The notes below the pieces were generated by a model. That model was not told the DNA's origin. It did no database searches and saw only the letters and a list, made by a program, of their open reading frames with translations. From Branchipolynoe longqiensis (lineage: Eukaryota > Annelida > Polychaeta > Phyllodocida > Polynoidae): a stretch of DNA of 64,000 bases. Shown one piece after another: positions 1-9,548 of this stretch. The position numbers and the translations under genes are program-made. Positions within the stretch are counted from its first letter, which is position 1. Each line of letters opens with the position of its first letter. The stretch covers positions 16,468,462 through 16,532,461 of the forward strand of contig CM059198.1 in NCBI GenBank assembly GCA_030323885.1, read 5' to 3'.

Positions 1-19
1 AGAACTTCTTCAATTCCAG

Positions 20-52
20 AAACCAGCACAGCCATGGAAACCACCACCATGG
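20..52 (+). CDS. candidate 33-nt internal exon, Thr/Ser-rich
   Basis: A 33-nt segment sits between a pyrimidine-rich acceptor ending in AG (1-19, ...CAATTCCAG) and a strong donor GTAAGATT (53-60). Read in phase 1 it encodes about 11 residues rich in Thr and Ser (TSTAMETTTM). A second segment of the same length, phase and composition with the same donor lies at 7104-7136. Two equal-length symmetric phase-1 exons suggest tandem exon duplication in a host gene with a mucin-like stalk; the YR element at 215-6866 would then lie in the intron between them. No flanking exon, promoter or start codon was identified, so the gene is unknown. The splice signals and length match are seen in the sequence; expression is inferred. 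Confidence 0.4.
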
Positions 53-214
53 GTAAGATTCCATTTTCAATCTGAAAAGGCTTAACCAATTTGTCAGAGT
101 AAAGTAGATTTAGTTCTGATGATATTAATTACCTTTTCACCGTGGCATTTAAGCGGCTATTTAGGATACTATATATAGGCCTACCCACTGCAGAATCAGA
201 GATAAACATGAAAC

Positions 215-409
215 ATTGTACATGTTGCCGGAAACATGCATAATTCAAAATTCCTGACTACGGGCTTGATATGTTGATTACCATAGATACCGTTCGGATC
301 ATGCGTAGCTATGGTCCGTGTTAACTTCCGGTAAGGAATGCTTAGCACAGTTCAGTTCCTACCTGGCCACTGTCGTTGCCGGAGGGTTGAAGCAGTAGTG
401 AAACTTTGA
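215..409 (+). repeat. split direct repeat A1 of YR element 1
   Basis: This 195-bp block begins ATTGTACATGTTGCCGGAAA and ends at GTGAAACTTTGA, just before the gag start codon at 420. It recurs at 6133-6327 with about three substitutions. It marks the 5' end of the element and probably holds promoter or packaging signals, although no TATA box is evident. Confidence 0.92.
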
Positions 410-419
410 GGCTGTTAAA

Positions 420-1595
420 ATGCCGAAATCACAGAAAATCAAGAGTGTAGTGGGCAGATATTCCAAGGCATTGTTAAGATCCATGGAGTCATCTGGAGCT
501 TGTTCGAATGAAGATGTACGGAGTGACGTGTCAGTGGGTCGTCGTGTATCAACAACACAATTGAAAATGGCTGATTTGGGTGCCATATCACCGATACCGT
601 CGACTTCCAAGGATACTGGACACCCGTCACTGGATGACATTGCAAGGCTATTGGACATAAAATTAAAGGCTGCACAAGAACCATTACTGGAGCGTATACG
701 AGGTCTAGAAGAGTCAAGTCACAATGGAGGAAACAATATCATTCAGCCGGACGAGCCGCCCGATTCAAATGATGACGTCACTGGTCTTCGAGCGTCAGGT
801 ACCGGGGCGGTTCGTTCGGGCGGATCGTGTGATATATCAAGTCGCATACGTAAAGCAAAAGGTAAAGTGTGTCATTCTACTTGTTCTGGTCACGCATGCA
901 AACGGTCTGCATCAGATGCAGATGTGGATTCGGACAGTGAAGATTCAGTAATGCGTGAATTAATCCGTTATGCTGGTAAAAAGGCTAGGCGTACAAATAC
1001 AGTAAAATTAGTGCCTCATAGATACGTAATACGGCAAGAGAAGAAAGGGAAGGTGAAACAGGGAGAGTCTACCTGGTTTGAGTACTTGGCGGCTATACGT
1101 CGAATGGTGAAACGAGGTGATGTTCCTGATTCGTGGAAAGTGCATTTGGAAGAACATGTGGACACAATCTTAGATATGGCACAGAACTATTCATGGAGTA
1201 CGTGTCTAACATATAGTGAACAAATATTTAACATGGTTGCAGACAAAAGATTGCCTGGAGGTTGGGAAGATCAGGCCAAAATAATTGACGTTAGACGGGA
1301 TGTATGTGGTCTTGGAAAAAGAATAGATCTTGTGTCACAATCTAGCTCGTGGTCAGGTATAACAGAATATAAAAAGGGTGTGGATGCGAGACCGTGTATT
1401 ATCTGGAACCGGGGTGGCTCATGCGGGAACACAGGTGACCATGGAGAAGGTGTCAATAAGTTTATTCACATTTGTTCTTATTGTGCTTTTAAGCTGCGAA
1501 AAAAGCACTCACACAAGGAAGTTGACTGTAAGACGAAACAGCATGCAAAAGAACTGATCGTGGAGGATTCATCTGGCCGTGCAAAGCATTTTTAG
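420..1595 (+). CDS. gag-like protein of YR element 1
   Basis: This 391-codon ORF starts at an ATG 11 bp after repeat A1. The N-terminal half is Ser/Thr- and acid-rich low-complexity sequence. The central part (about residues 195-290) is a basic and helical region (VIRQEKKGKV, STWFEYLAAIRRMVKRG, RLPGGWEDQAK) that recurs in the gag fossil at 44653-46230, so it is the conserved core. The C-terminus has a Cys/His cluster (CIIWNRGGSCGN, HICSYC, a later His-Lys-Glu-Val-Asp-Cys) that resembles a zinc-binding nucleic-acid module. It presumably packages the element's RNA. The ORF is uninterrupted and followed 38 bp later by the RT ORF. Its role is inferred from position and from gag proteins of DIRS-like elements; no specific domain name is claimed. 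Confidence 0.8.
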   Translation: MPKSQKIKSVVGRYSKALLRSMESSGACSNEDVRSDVSVGRRVSTTQLKMADLGAISPIPSTSKDTGHPSLDDIARLLDIKLKAAQEPLLERIRGLEESSHNGGNNIIQPDEPPDSNDDVTGLRASGTGAVRSGGSCDISSRIRKAKGKVCHSTCSGHACKRSASDADVDSDSEDSVMRELIRYAGKKARRTNTVKLVPHRYVIRQEKKGKVKQGESTWFEYLAAIRRMVKRGDVPDSWKVHLEEHVDTILDMAQNYSWSTCLTYSEQIFNMVADKRLPGGWEDQAKIIDVRRDVCGLGKRIDLVSQSSSWSGITEYKKGVDARPCIIWNRGGSCGNTGDHGEGVNKFIHICSYCAFKLRKKHSHKEVDCKTKQHAKELIVEDSSGRAKHF

Positions 1596-1633
1596 ATAGC
1601 AGTTGGCCGGGAACTGCGTGTAACCAAGAAACG

Positions 1634-4600
1634 TTGCGCATAGCTGGGGATACTGTAACAAGCTGCTCCGCCGTCTCTTCAGATGGCGCCACCGCCAGAT
1701 CTTCATCCTCATTTAACTCAGTCGATGTCGGTCAACCTAAGGTCAGTGCGGTTGATTTGTTGGTGGCGTGTCGGCCTACTTGTGTAACAATTGCTCCTCA
1801 CTGTCCGTATACCCCAGTTCGCTCTGCTTTAATTCAAGATACTCCTAATAAACTTGTTCATGGTGATCAATTTGGTTATTCGGTAGGAATCCTTCCCTGT
1901 CCCACAGTGTGTAAATCGAGAGTTGTTTCGTCAAGTTTGAATAATAGACGGTGTACACCGTCTAAAGTTTTGGGTGGGAACTGGAAGTTAAAAAAATTAC
2001 CGATTGGTGGTTCCACTAATCGTTCTCGAAATCATAGTCGGGGGAGATCTACATACAAATTAAATTGTTCGGAGTTGGTAAGCAAATCACGTTATACATG
2101 GTTTAATAAAGCAGAGCGTTGTTTAGCGAGTATTCATAATTCTGATAATACGGTGATTCAGATTGGTACACAAAATGCAGGTGCGGCGTCACATCAAACA
2201 CCACTGACAACGGTTTTGCCCACGGCTGGGTTCGACCGACGCAGTTGTCATAGTGACAACAAAACAATTGTTTCGTCTACCCAGTGCTTGGATCTGATGG
2301 TGCCTTTGACTGGTACACTGACTAATGGACTGATACCTTTGGACAGATTCGGTAAAGGCCATGCGGCAGTGTCGAATGTTGATTATACGGACTGTGTCCC
2401 AGTATGTGGAGGAGATTTCAGCTCCTCGGTGCAACCTAAAATTAGCCCGGTCGCTAATTTAGTTAATATTTCTTCTTACACCCATTCTCAATCTGTTGTT
2501 CATAAACTACCATGTCCTGTGTTGCCTGTTCATGCAGTTCATGTTGAATCTGGTAGTATACATAGTGGGAAAGGGTGTACTTCTGTTAATACTTCGGACC
2601 ATGTAGGCCCAGTTGATGTTGCTGATAACATTGACAATGGTAATGTTGTACTTACCAGGAATTCCGAGTTGAATTCACCAGACTGTAGTGTTAATTATCA
2701 GGGAGGGCTGGTTGGTAAGTTCGTCCCGGATGATAAGTTGTTTAAAATTGTTAATGAAGATTCAATTGTTGATGTTACTGCACCTGTTCTATCACCGTTG
2801 ACGTTTGAAGTTGATAAAGATAATGCTGAATGTCTGGATATTACTGTTTTTAATGACATAGATAATGTTGAAATTTATGCTGATGATGTATTGACGTTTT
2901 GTGATAAATCACCTTATGAATATAGGGCGACGGTGTTACTTACGTGGCCGACATTAAATGTTACATGTGATGTAGGTTTGAATTATTCAAATATTTATAT
3001 TAAAGTTAGGTCCACGGGCTTGCCGAATTATTTATCCGCTCAAGTGCCTGTTCCATCGGGTTTAATTATTGCAAATTGGAAAGCTTTATTGTTAGATTAC
3101 ACAGATATGGAAATTATTCCGTTTTTAGAGTATGGTTGGCCGGCAAATTTTACTGGTTCATTTGTCCCGACTCCAACGGTACGTATCCATGCCCGGTCTA
3201 AGGAAGATTTGTTTTGGATCAATGAATATGTCCGAACTGAATTAACTCATGACGCATTACTGGGTCCGTTTGATGACCCACCATTTTGTCCCAGGGCGCA
3301 AATTAGTCCTATTATGACCCGCCCCAAGAAAAATACTGATGAACGGAGAATTATAGTCGATCTTAGTTACCCAAAGGGGCGTGGTGTTAACAACGGGATC
3401 AATAAAGGGTTTTATCAGGGTAAGCCGTATAAATATAATTTGCCTACCATAATGACGTTGGCTAAGGAGATCACAAAGTTAGGTGAAGATTGTTTTATGC
3501 GGTCGATTGATCTGGCTAGGGCGTACAGGCAATTAAGAACCTGCCCCCTAAGTGTGCCTCTTTTTGGGATTAAAGTAGATAGTAAATATTATTTTGACAT
3601 AGCACCGCCATTTGGGTGTCGGACATCCAGTATGGCTTGTGCCCGAACGACGGCAGCTGTAGTGTATTTGATGAGAAAAATGGGATTTTTTACCTTATGT
3701 TTCCTAGACGATTTTGTGGGAGTGGAAAATTCATTGGCCAAGGCACAAAAAGCATATGATTATGCTTTCAAATTGACTACATGTTTAGGTCTTAAATTAT
3801 CACTTAAAAAATGTGTTCCCCCTACTCAAAAATTGATCTGGTTGGGCTATGAAATCGATTAAAAAAACTTGTATATTCGTATCCCTGACCTTAAGTTACT
3901 AGATATATTAATAGAATGTAGGAAATGGGTAATTGGTAGGGAGGTTACGCGAAAAAATGTGCAAAGGTTAGTAGGTAGATTACAATTTATATCAAAATGT
4001 GTAATGTCTGCACGGGTGTTTATGAACCGCATTTTGGATTTTCTTAGGGAGACACCTTTTATAGGCAAAAGCAGGGTTACGGATACTTTAATGAGAGATA
4101 TAGCTTGGTTTTTGCGTTTTTCAGAACATAATAGGTTAGTTTTGTTACAGCACGTCCCTAACAAAATGTGGATCATTGAATGTGATTCTTCCTTGCGTGG
4201 TGGGGGTGCATTCAGTCCAACACATTATTATTCTGAACCTTATTCACCGGAATTTCTTAACAATGGTTATCACATTGCACAATTAGAGGCATTTAATTTG
4301 GTAGTAGCGTTGAAAAATTTGTCCCCCCTGACCCTCATAACTATCAAATTATCATTAATACAGATAATGCTGCTTCCCAACAGGTATTATCTACTGGTGC
4401 TGGGAAGGATCCGGTCTTGTGCGCCTGCGCCCGCGAGATTTGGAGGTTCGCTGCATCTCTCACTTGTGTGGTGCAGGTGGTCCATAAGCATGGAAAGGAT
4501 CTAGTGCTAGCAGATGCCCTAAGTAGGTTGTATTTTGATGAAAAATCTAAATTAATTGCTGATGAACTATGTCAAGCCAAATTGTTGACTAAAATACATG

Positions 4601-4638
4601 TTTCTTATGACGACCAGGTATTAGACGTGTCTTTATGA
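1634..4638 (+). pseudogene. reverse transcriptase-RNase H of YR element 1 (two lesions)
   Basis: This is ORF2 of the element. Residues 1-470 or so are a long Ser/Val/Asp-rich leader without recognisable domains. The RT follows, with TRPKKNTDERRIIVDLSYPK (about 3318-3377), FMRSIDLARAYRQL (about 3494) and the active-site box FLDDFVG near 3701. RNase H has the expected acidic set: an Asp in IIECDSSLRGGGA (about 4171), a Glu in AQLEAFNLVVAL (about 4278), an Asp in INTDNAA (about 4357) and the final Asp in ADALSRL (about 4510). Two lesions break it: an in-frame TAA at 3860-3862, and a one-base frameshift in the C6 run at about 4322-4327. The element is otherwise young, so the lesions are recent, sequencing artefacts, or less likely recoding sites. 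The 3' end overlaps the YR reading frame by a few codons. Confidence 0.88.
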
Positions 4639-4666
4639 TGTCACTCTGCGTGTTGATAATTTTGTT

Positions 4667-5611
4667 TTGTGCCTTTATCAACTTGCAGAGAATAGACGGG
4701 CCTTAGTACATAGGTTAGGTGTGTACTTCGCGGCAGGACTAGCAGAAGGGACTTGGAGAAATAAAAGGGTACAATTTAGAGAGTATGTAATGTTTTGCAA
4801 TAATATTAGAGACAATCCTAAGAAACCCAAAGTAAAGACGGTAATGGTATATGCTTTATACTTAAACGATAAATTTAAAACTGAAGGTGCTGTAAAAAAT
4901 TATATGAGTGGGGCAAGGACTTGGATAAGATTAATGAAAGGAAACACCGATTCATTTGATTGCTATGCTATGACATTAATTAAAGCCGGAATATGTAAAA
5001 TGAAAAATAACACTGTAAATAGAGCTTATCCATTGAAAATTAAGCATATTAAAATGATGATCAAAAAATTTAAAAGGATTAAAGATGATGGCCTTGTGTT
5101 AATTGTTGCATTACTAATAGGTTATCTATGTTTGTTAAGACAGTCTAATTTATTTTATTCCGAGGTATCTGGAGATAGCGGTCACACGTTGCTCAGAGGA
5201 GACATCAAGGCACACGAAACACACCTAACTATAACAGTTAGGAGCACTAAAACAACACACCGTCCTGAAGACGTGTACAGCATTGAGCTACCAAAAGGGA
5301 CAAGTTGCGACTTCTGCCCAGTGCGTACTTGGTCGAAATACATCCGACTGACTCGTGTACATAGAAACAACCCGGCTTTCATCTTGAACAATGGGGAACC
5401 CCTGACTGCCATAGTGTTTAAAAAATGTATGCAAGCTGCATTAAAATCCTGTGGACTTCCCTGGTGGCCATTGGTGACGTGTCATAGTCTACGGCGAGGG
5501 GGAGCCCAGGAGTATGCACGATTCGGAATGCCCATTGAGTGCATAAAGGCGCTAAGGAGATGGAAATCCGATAGCGTGTTTAATTATGTCAATAAACATG
5601 TATTGAGTTAG
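4667..5611 (+). CDS. tyrosine recombinase of YR element 1
   Basis: This encodes the integrase-like tyrosine recombinase that replaces a DDE integrase in this class and inserts the circular DNA copy. The frame is open from 4625, overlapping the ORF2 end (TGA 4636-4638), so the true start may lie upstream or the protein may be made as a fusion. The N-terminal SAM-like region contains AEGTWRNKRVQFREYVMF and AVKNYMSGARTW. The catalytic domain has the box I Arg in LLRQSNLF (about residue 160), the box II His-x-x-Arg in CHSLRRGGAQEYA (about residue 270) and a Tyr in FNYVNKH near the C-terminus. The stop at 5609-5611 lies 29 bp before repeat B1. All key residues are present and there is no lesion in the ORF. 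Confidence 0.9.
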   Translation: MCLYQLAENRRALVHRLGVYFAAGLAEGTWRNKRVQFREYVMFCNNIRDNPKKPKVKTVMVYALYLNDKFKTEGAVKNYMSGARTWIRLMKGNTDSFDCYAMTLIKAGICKMKNNTVNRAYPLKIKHIKMMIKKFKRIKDDGLVLIVALLIGYLCLLRQSNLFYSEVSGDSGHTLLRGDIKAHETHLTITVRSTKTTHRPEDVYSIELPKGTSCDFCPVRTWSKYIRLTRVHRNNPAFILNNGEPLTAIVFKKCMQAALKSCGLPWWPLVTCHSLRRGGAQEYARFGMPIECIKALRRWKSDSVFNYVNKHVLS

Positions 5612-5640
5612 GAATCATCATCTCTCCTGTCCCTAATTTG

Positions 5641-6132
5641 GCTGAGAGATGATGATCCCAGTGTGCAATGTAACGAATGTTGCTGTGTGAAGTAATAGTG
5701 CGAATGTGGTTGAGTGTGCCAGATGTGAGCTGATGAAGTGACCGGGATCTGTTGTGGCTGCGTCATCATGTCTTCTGTTTCCAGCTTTTATTACAGATAT
5801 GAATAGAGAATGCTCTGAAGTATATCATAGAGTAGTATGATAGTAAAATCACGGATTGACCCGCATATAAGTAATTGAATTATGAAATAGTAATTGGCTC
5901 CGATAATACCTGCAAATAAGTAATGAATAGTATATTAGAAAAAAGACTGAGGTTGTACTACCTGCAGAAATAGAATAATGAAAACTAATTATCTCAATTG
6001 TATTATTGAGAAAAACTGATAAATAATGTTCAAAAAAGGTGTAGTCCAGAAAAAAGGGCTGCTGTAAAATTTATTAAGCTCAAATAATAAATTTATTAGC
6101 CCAAAAAAGTTATTATCTGTGTCTGGTTTTGA
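5641..6132 (+). repeat. split direct repeat B1 of YR element 1
   Basis: This block of about 492 bp starts GCTGAGAGATGATGATCCCA and recurs at 6372-6863 with a constant offset of 731 bp and about 99% identity. It directly abuts A2, so 6132/6133 is the reconstructed circle junction. Confidence 0.92.
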
Positions 6133-6327
6133 ATTGTACATGTTGCCGGAAACATGTATAATTCAAAATTCCTGACTACGGGCTTGATATGTTGATTACC
6201 ATAGATACCGTTCGGATCATGCGTAGCTATGGTCCGTGTTAACTTCCGGTAAGGAATGCTTAGCACAGTTCAGTTCCTACCTGGCCACTGTCGTTGACGG
6301 AGGGTTGAAGCCGTAGTGAAACTTTGA
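6133..6327 (+). repeat. split direct repeat A2 of YR element 1
   Basis: Second copy of the 195-bp A block (compare 215-409), embedded between B1 and B2. It is followed by a 44-bp unique spacer (6328-6371, CCGTCCCACCCACCCATCAG...) before B2. Confidence 0.92.
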
Positions 6328-6371
6328 CCGTCCCACCCACCCATCAGCCTGTCTTGTCCTCATACTAGAGA

Positions 6372-6863
6372 GCTGAGAGATGATGATCCCAGTGTGCAAT
6401 GTAACGAATGTTGCTGTGTAAAGTAATAGTGCAAATGTGGTTGAGTGTGCCAGATGTGAGCTGATGAAGTGACCGTGATCTGTTGTGGCTGCGTCATCAT
6501 GTCTTCTGTTTCCAGCTTTTATTACAGATAAGAATAGAGAATGCTCTGAAGTATATCATAGAGTAGTATGATAGTAAAATCACGGATTGACCTGCATATA
6601 AGTAATTGAATTATGAAATAGTAATTGGCTCCGATAATACCTGCAAATAAGTAATGAATAGTATATTAGAAAAAAAACTGAGGTTGTACTACCTGCAGAA
6701 ATAGAATAATGAAAACTAATTATCTCAATTGTATTATTGAGAAAAACTGATAAATAATGTTCAAAAAAGGTGTAGTCCAGAAAAAAGGGCTGCTGTAAAA
6801 TTTATTAAGCTCAAATAATAAATTGATTAGCCCCAAAAAGTTATTATCTGTGTCTGGTTTTGA
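6372..6863 (+). repeat. split direct repeat B2 of YR element 1
   Basis: Terminal copy of the B block. Homology to B1 stops at GAATT around 6862-6866, which sets the 3' end of the element. The following ATACAAG resembles the GTACATG at the A boundary, as expected for a short recombination core shared with the target. Confidence 0.9.
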
Positions 6864-6866
6864 ATT

Positions 6867-8573
6867 ATACAAGAATACGCTATGCATACTATGTCTCCAT
6901 TTACCTAATCAACTCTACTATATTCATCAATCAAAAACACATATTGACATCAGCTATGAATACTGGACTTCTAATTACAGTAGTTATTGTCATCAGTCAA
7001 AGACAAGTTCATAAAGGAAATAGCCGACAACCAACATGTGTGTCTTCCCTTACAAGTTTTCCATCATAGAAATAATTAGGAAAAATACTGCCATCGATTT
7101 CAGGAACAAGTATGGCACCCGAAACCAGCACCATTGGTAAGATCTCGCTAAGATTATATGTGAAAGTATGGCTGACCAGTGGCTGCCTCAAATCAAAGAC
7201 TTGCCAAGTTGTTGTAGCAAGACTATGGCTAGAACTAGTTGGCTACATTTAAAGGATGCAAGTAATTGGGTGTGATGTCAGAGCCTGGCGTTGTTGGCAT
7301 GGTATCCTCTTGGGGCAGCACTATTGAACCATGATGAGTGTGAACTGGAGTACATTGGTAACTATTCAGATATCACCTCATATTTGTCAAATAAACACAA
7401 CATTGGACAAAATGATAGGAATGATTCATTTCTATTCGTCAACATTAGAGATTCCCTCTGACTCAACACAATGTAAAATATTCCGACTTTATAAGTCTGG
7501 TTCATAAATAAATAATAGTTTAAATAAATTCTAAAATATCTCATTTTCATAAAACTCATATGTGAAGCATTAAGAAAACTGTTTTAATCATATTTAAATC
7601 ATCCAGTTATTTCTATAAAGTCATTATAATAATATTCCAATTATATAAGTACCACTATAAAACCTCGCTAATAATACCTAATTCATTCTATCATGTTGGA
7701 AAATACATATGCATAATATTCAAACCAAGTTGTGAAACCATGGTAGATTATGTATATTAAGTGAAGTGATAATTAATATCAGATTGTTCTAAGGTTCTAC
7801 ATCAAATATAACCACTGGAGATAAGAACTCTGGAAAATTATTACTGTATTGGTATATTTACATGTATTACTGAATTGAAGTCTGTTGGTATTATATATTG
7901 TATGAAAGGAGGTAAATGCTGAAACTAAGGCCAGCATATACAGTTGCTGCAGACTGTGGTTTCTTCACCCAGACAAATAGTCTGTGAAGAATGCTACAGA
8001 ATGGGTATAATACTTAAGTCAAGAATTAAGTTCTGTGTGCCTGTTATGGTATGATTTACAGATGCCAGTATCTGAGGGAGTGTTAGCACACAGGTGACAA
8101 TGCAGGGGGGCTGTGGCTGTGTGTGTGTGTGAGTGTTTGCAGGACCTGCCAAAGCCAGGTGTCAGGCTGGAGGTGGGAGGTGGAGTGTGTGTGTGTGTGT
8201 GGTGAGCCCTCCCTGCCCCACCTGGTGGCAGTTTGCTGAACTAAAGATGATAAAATATGTAATTCTCAAAGTAAGGCATGTAGAAACTCCTACTATTTTG
8301 GAGTTGTCCCAATCTATGGGACTGGTGACCACTCGGGGTTATCTAAAGCTAAACAGGGTTGATAATCCCCGATAAGTGTAATTGGTGAACTTGATGGAAA
8401 AATATGTGTCTGAGTTGGGTTGGGTGGGGTGTCCCCCAACCCCTTATCAGATGGGGGGAGGGGGCTGGTGGGAGTGGTGGGGGTCCACCCACTCACATCC
8501 GCATATACTTCAGTATATACGTTGGTGTAAGTATGCATTAAGCAGAAGCCAGGACCCTCCAGACAGGACTAAC
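6867..8573. other. AT-rich non-coding DNA, candidate exon and TG repeats
   Basis: Apart from the candidate exon at 7104-7136 I see no gene. The stretch 7150-8100 is AT-rich with no long ORF. Positions 8112-8205 carry two (TG)n tracts separated by an imperfect GC-rich segment, and 8400-8500 is G-rich on the + strand. The last part probably includes the 3' end of the - strand YR element 2, but no terminal repeat was found. Confidence 0.6.
7104..7136 (+). CDS. candidate 33-nt internal exon, paralogue of 20-52
   Basis: The acceptor is ...CATCGATTTCAG (ends 7103) and the donor is GTAAGATC (7137-7144). The 33-nt segment read in phase 1 encodes TSMAPETSTI, similar to the 20-52 segment (TSTAMETTTM). 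Length, phase, splice sites and Thr/Ser bias agree. The gene's remaining exons were not found in this window on the + strand. Confidence 0.4.
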
Positions 8574-9540
8574 TAACACCCCCGAGGCAAGTGGCCACCC
8601 TCATGTCCGACACTATTCGCTCCGACAGGGGCATGCGTTATACTTATAGATCGCGTCAGATGACCAATCGCCCCTAAGCCGAATTTTGTCAATTGGGGCG
8701 CCTTGAAGGGCGAGGTAAGTACACGCACCACGCCAGAGAGAGTGGCATGAGAAATTCTCACCGTCTAAGCCAGCTAGTGCTGCAAAGTACTTTATAGTCG
8801 ACTGGAGTGTAGCGTAGTCCAGGGGTGAATAGCCACCTGCCCGGGGAACCTGGAAGGCAGGCTCGCTGGAAGGTACCTTGACTTGCGAGAAATGCTTCCT
8901 CACCCAGAATACGGCACACAAGTCCATATTGGGCACACAAGCAACAGGAATAAGCAACTCGCGTTCGGCGAATTGAATAGTCCTAGACCGGCGAACAGTC
9001 AGCAACATACCCCATGGATGGAATGAGAAATCCGAACGGAGCAAGACCGATTCGGAATTAGTTAACTGACATTTTCGCAACAGAGCCCTAAACCCGGTCA
9101 GTATGGCTGCGCGTGTTGCGACATGGCCTTCGCTACCAGACATATAAGAGAACATCCTAATCAATTCAGATGGGAGTAAGGGGGGGCCCGCTTGACTGAG
9201 CATCCCAACATGCGCTTAGCCCCACCCATTATGGTTCGGATCTGGTGTGATGAAAAGTCAATGGGCGCGCTGCCCTCAGATTTAAGAAAAAGGTTTAGAG
9301 CGCTTAAGTAGTTGGTGATAGATGAATATTTCAAAGTGCGGGACAACCAGACCACGTATATCGCAACCTGAGAAGGGGGACATGGCAAGGGCGATCAGAT
9401 TCCTTTAAACTTGTCTATGAAGTTGAAGTACTTTCGTAGCTGCATCGATCTGGTTGAGCGAGAATTTGTAGAATAGTACTGATCGCTCATAGCCTTAGCC
9501 GCCCCTGTCAAGAGATCTAGGCCTGCAACCACACAAGAGG
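8574..9540 (-). pseudogene. tyrosine recombinase of YR element 2 (broken)
   Basis: The N-terminal part (about 9520-9405: AMSDQYYSTNS, LRKYFNFIDKF) ends at an in-frame TGA. The same frame continues as SPLPCPPSQVAIYVVWLSRT and SSITNYLSALN. A one-base slip in the G run at about 9181-9187 shifts the frame into the catalytic part: a stretch with RSRTIQFAERELLIPV, then the His-x-x-x-Arg box CHSLWRGACTYLALQGAP and the Tyr region RGDWSSDAIYKY. A further shift near 8635 separates a short C-terminal tail ending at about 8574. The usual second Arg of the H-S-L-R-R-G box is Trp here (HSLWRG); the remaining Arg is retained. Lesions are at least one stop and two frameshifts, so it is inactive. Confidence 0.85.
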
Positions 9541-9548
9541 AAGTGAAT

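Larger units (their letters stand above)
215..6866 (+). mobile_element. YR retrotransposon 1 (PAT/Ngaro-like, split direct repeats)
   Basis: This is a near-complete tyrosine-recombinase retrotransposon with the order A1 (215-409), gag-like ORF, RT/RNase H, YR, B1 (5641-6132), A2 (6133-6327), B2 (6372-6863). B1 and A2 abut exactly, as expected for YR retroelements that integrate from a circular intermediate. A1 and A2 are both 195 bp and differ at about three positions; B1 and B2 are about 99% alike, so the copy is young. There are no LTRs, no integrase and no obvious target duplication, which fits recombinase-mediated insertion. I see no methyltransferase domain between RNase H and YR, which argues against classical DIRS1. 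Group assignment (PAT-like or Ngaro-like) is inference; the repeat structure is directly visible. Confidence 0.92.
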
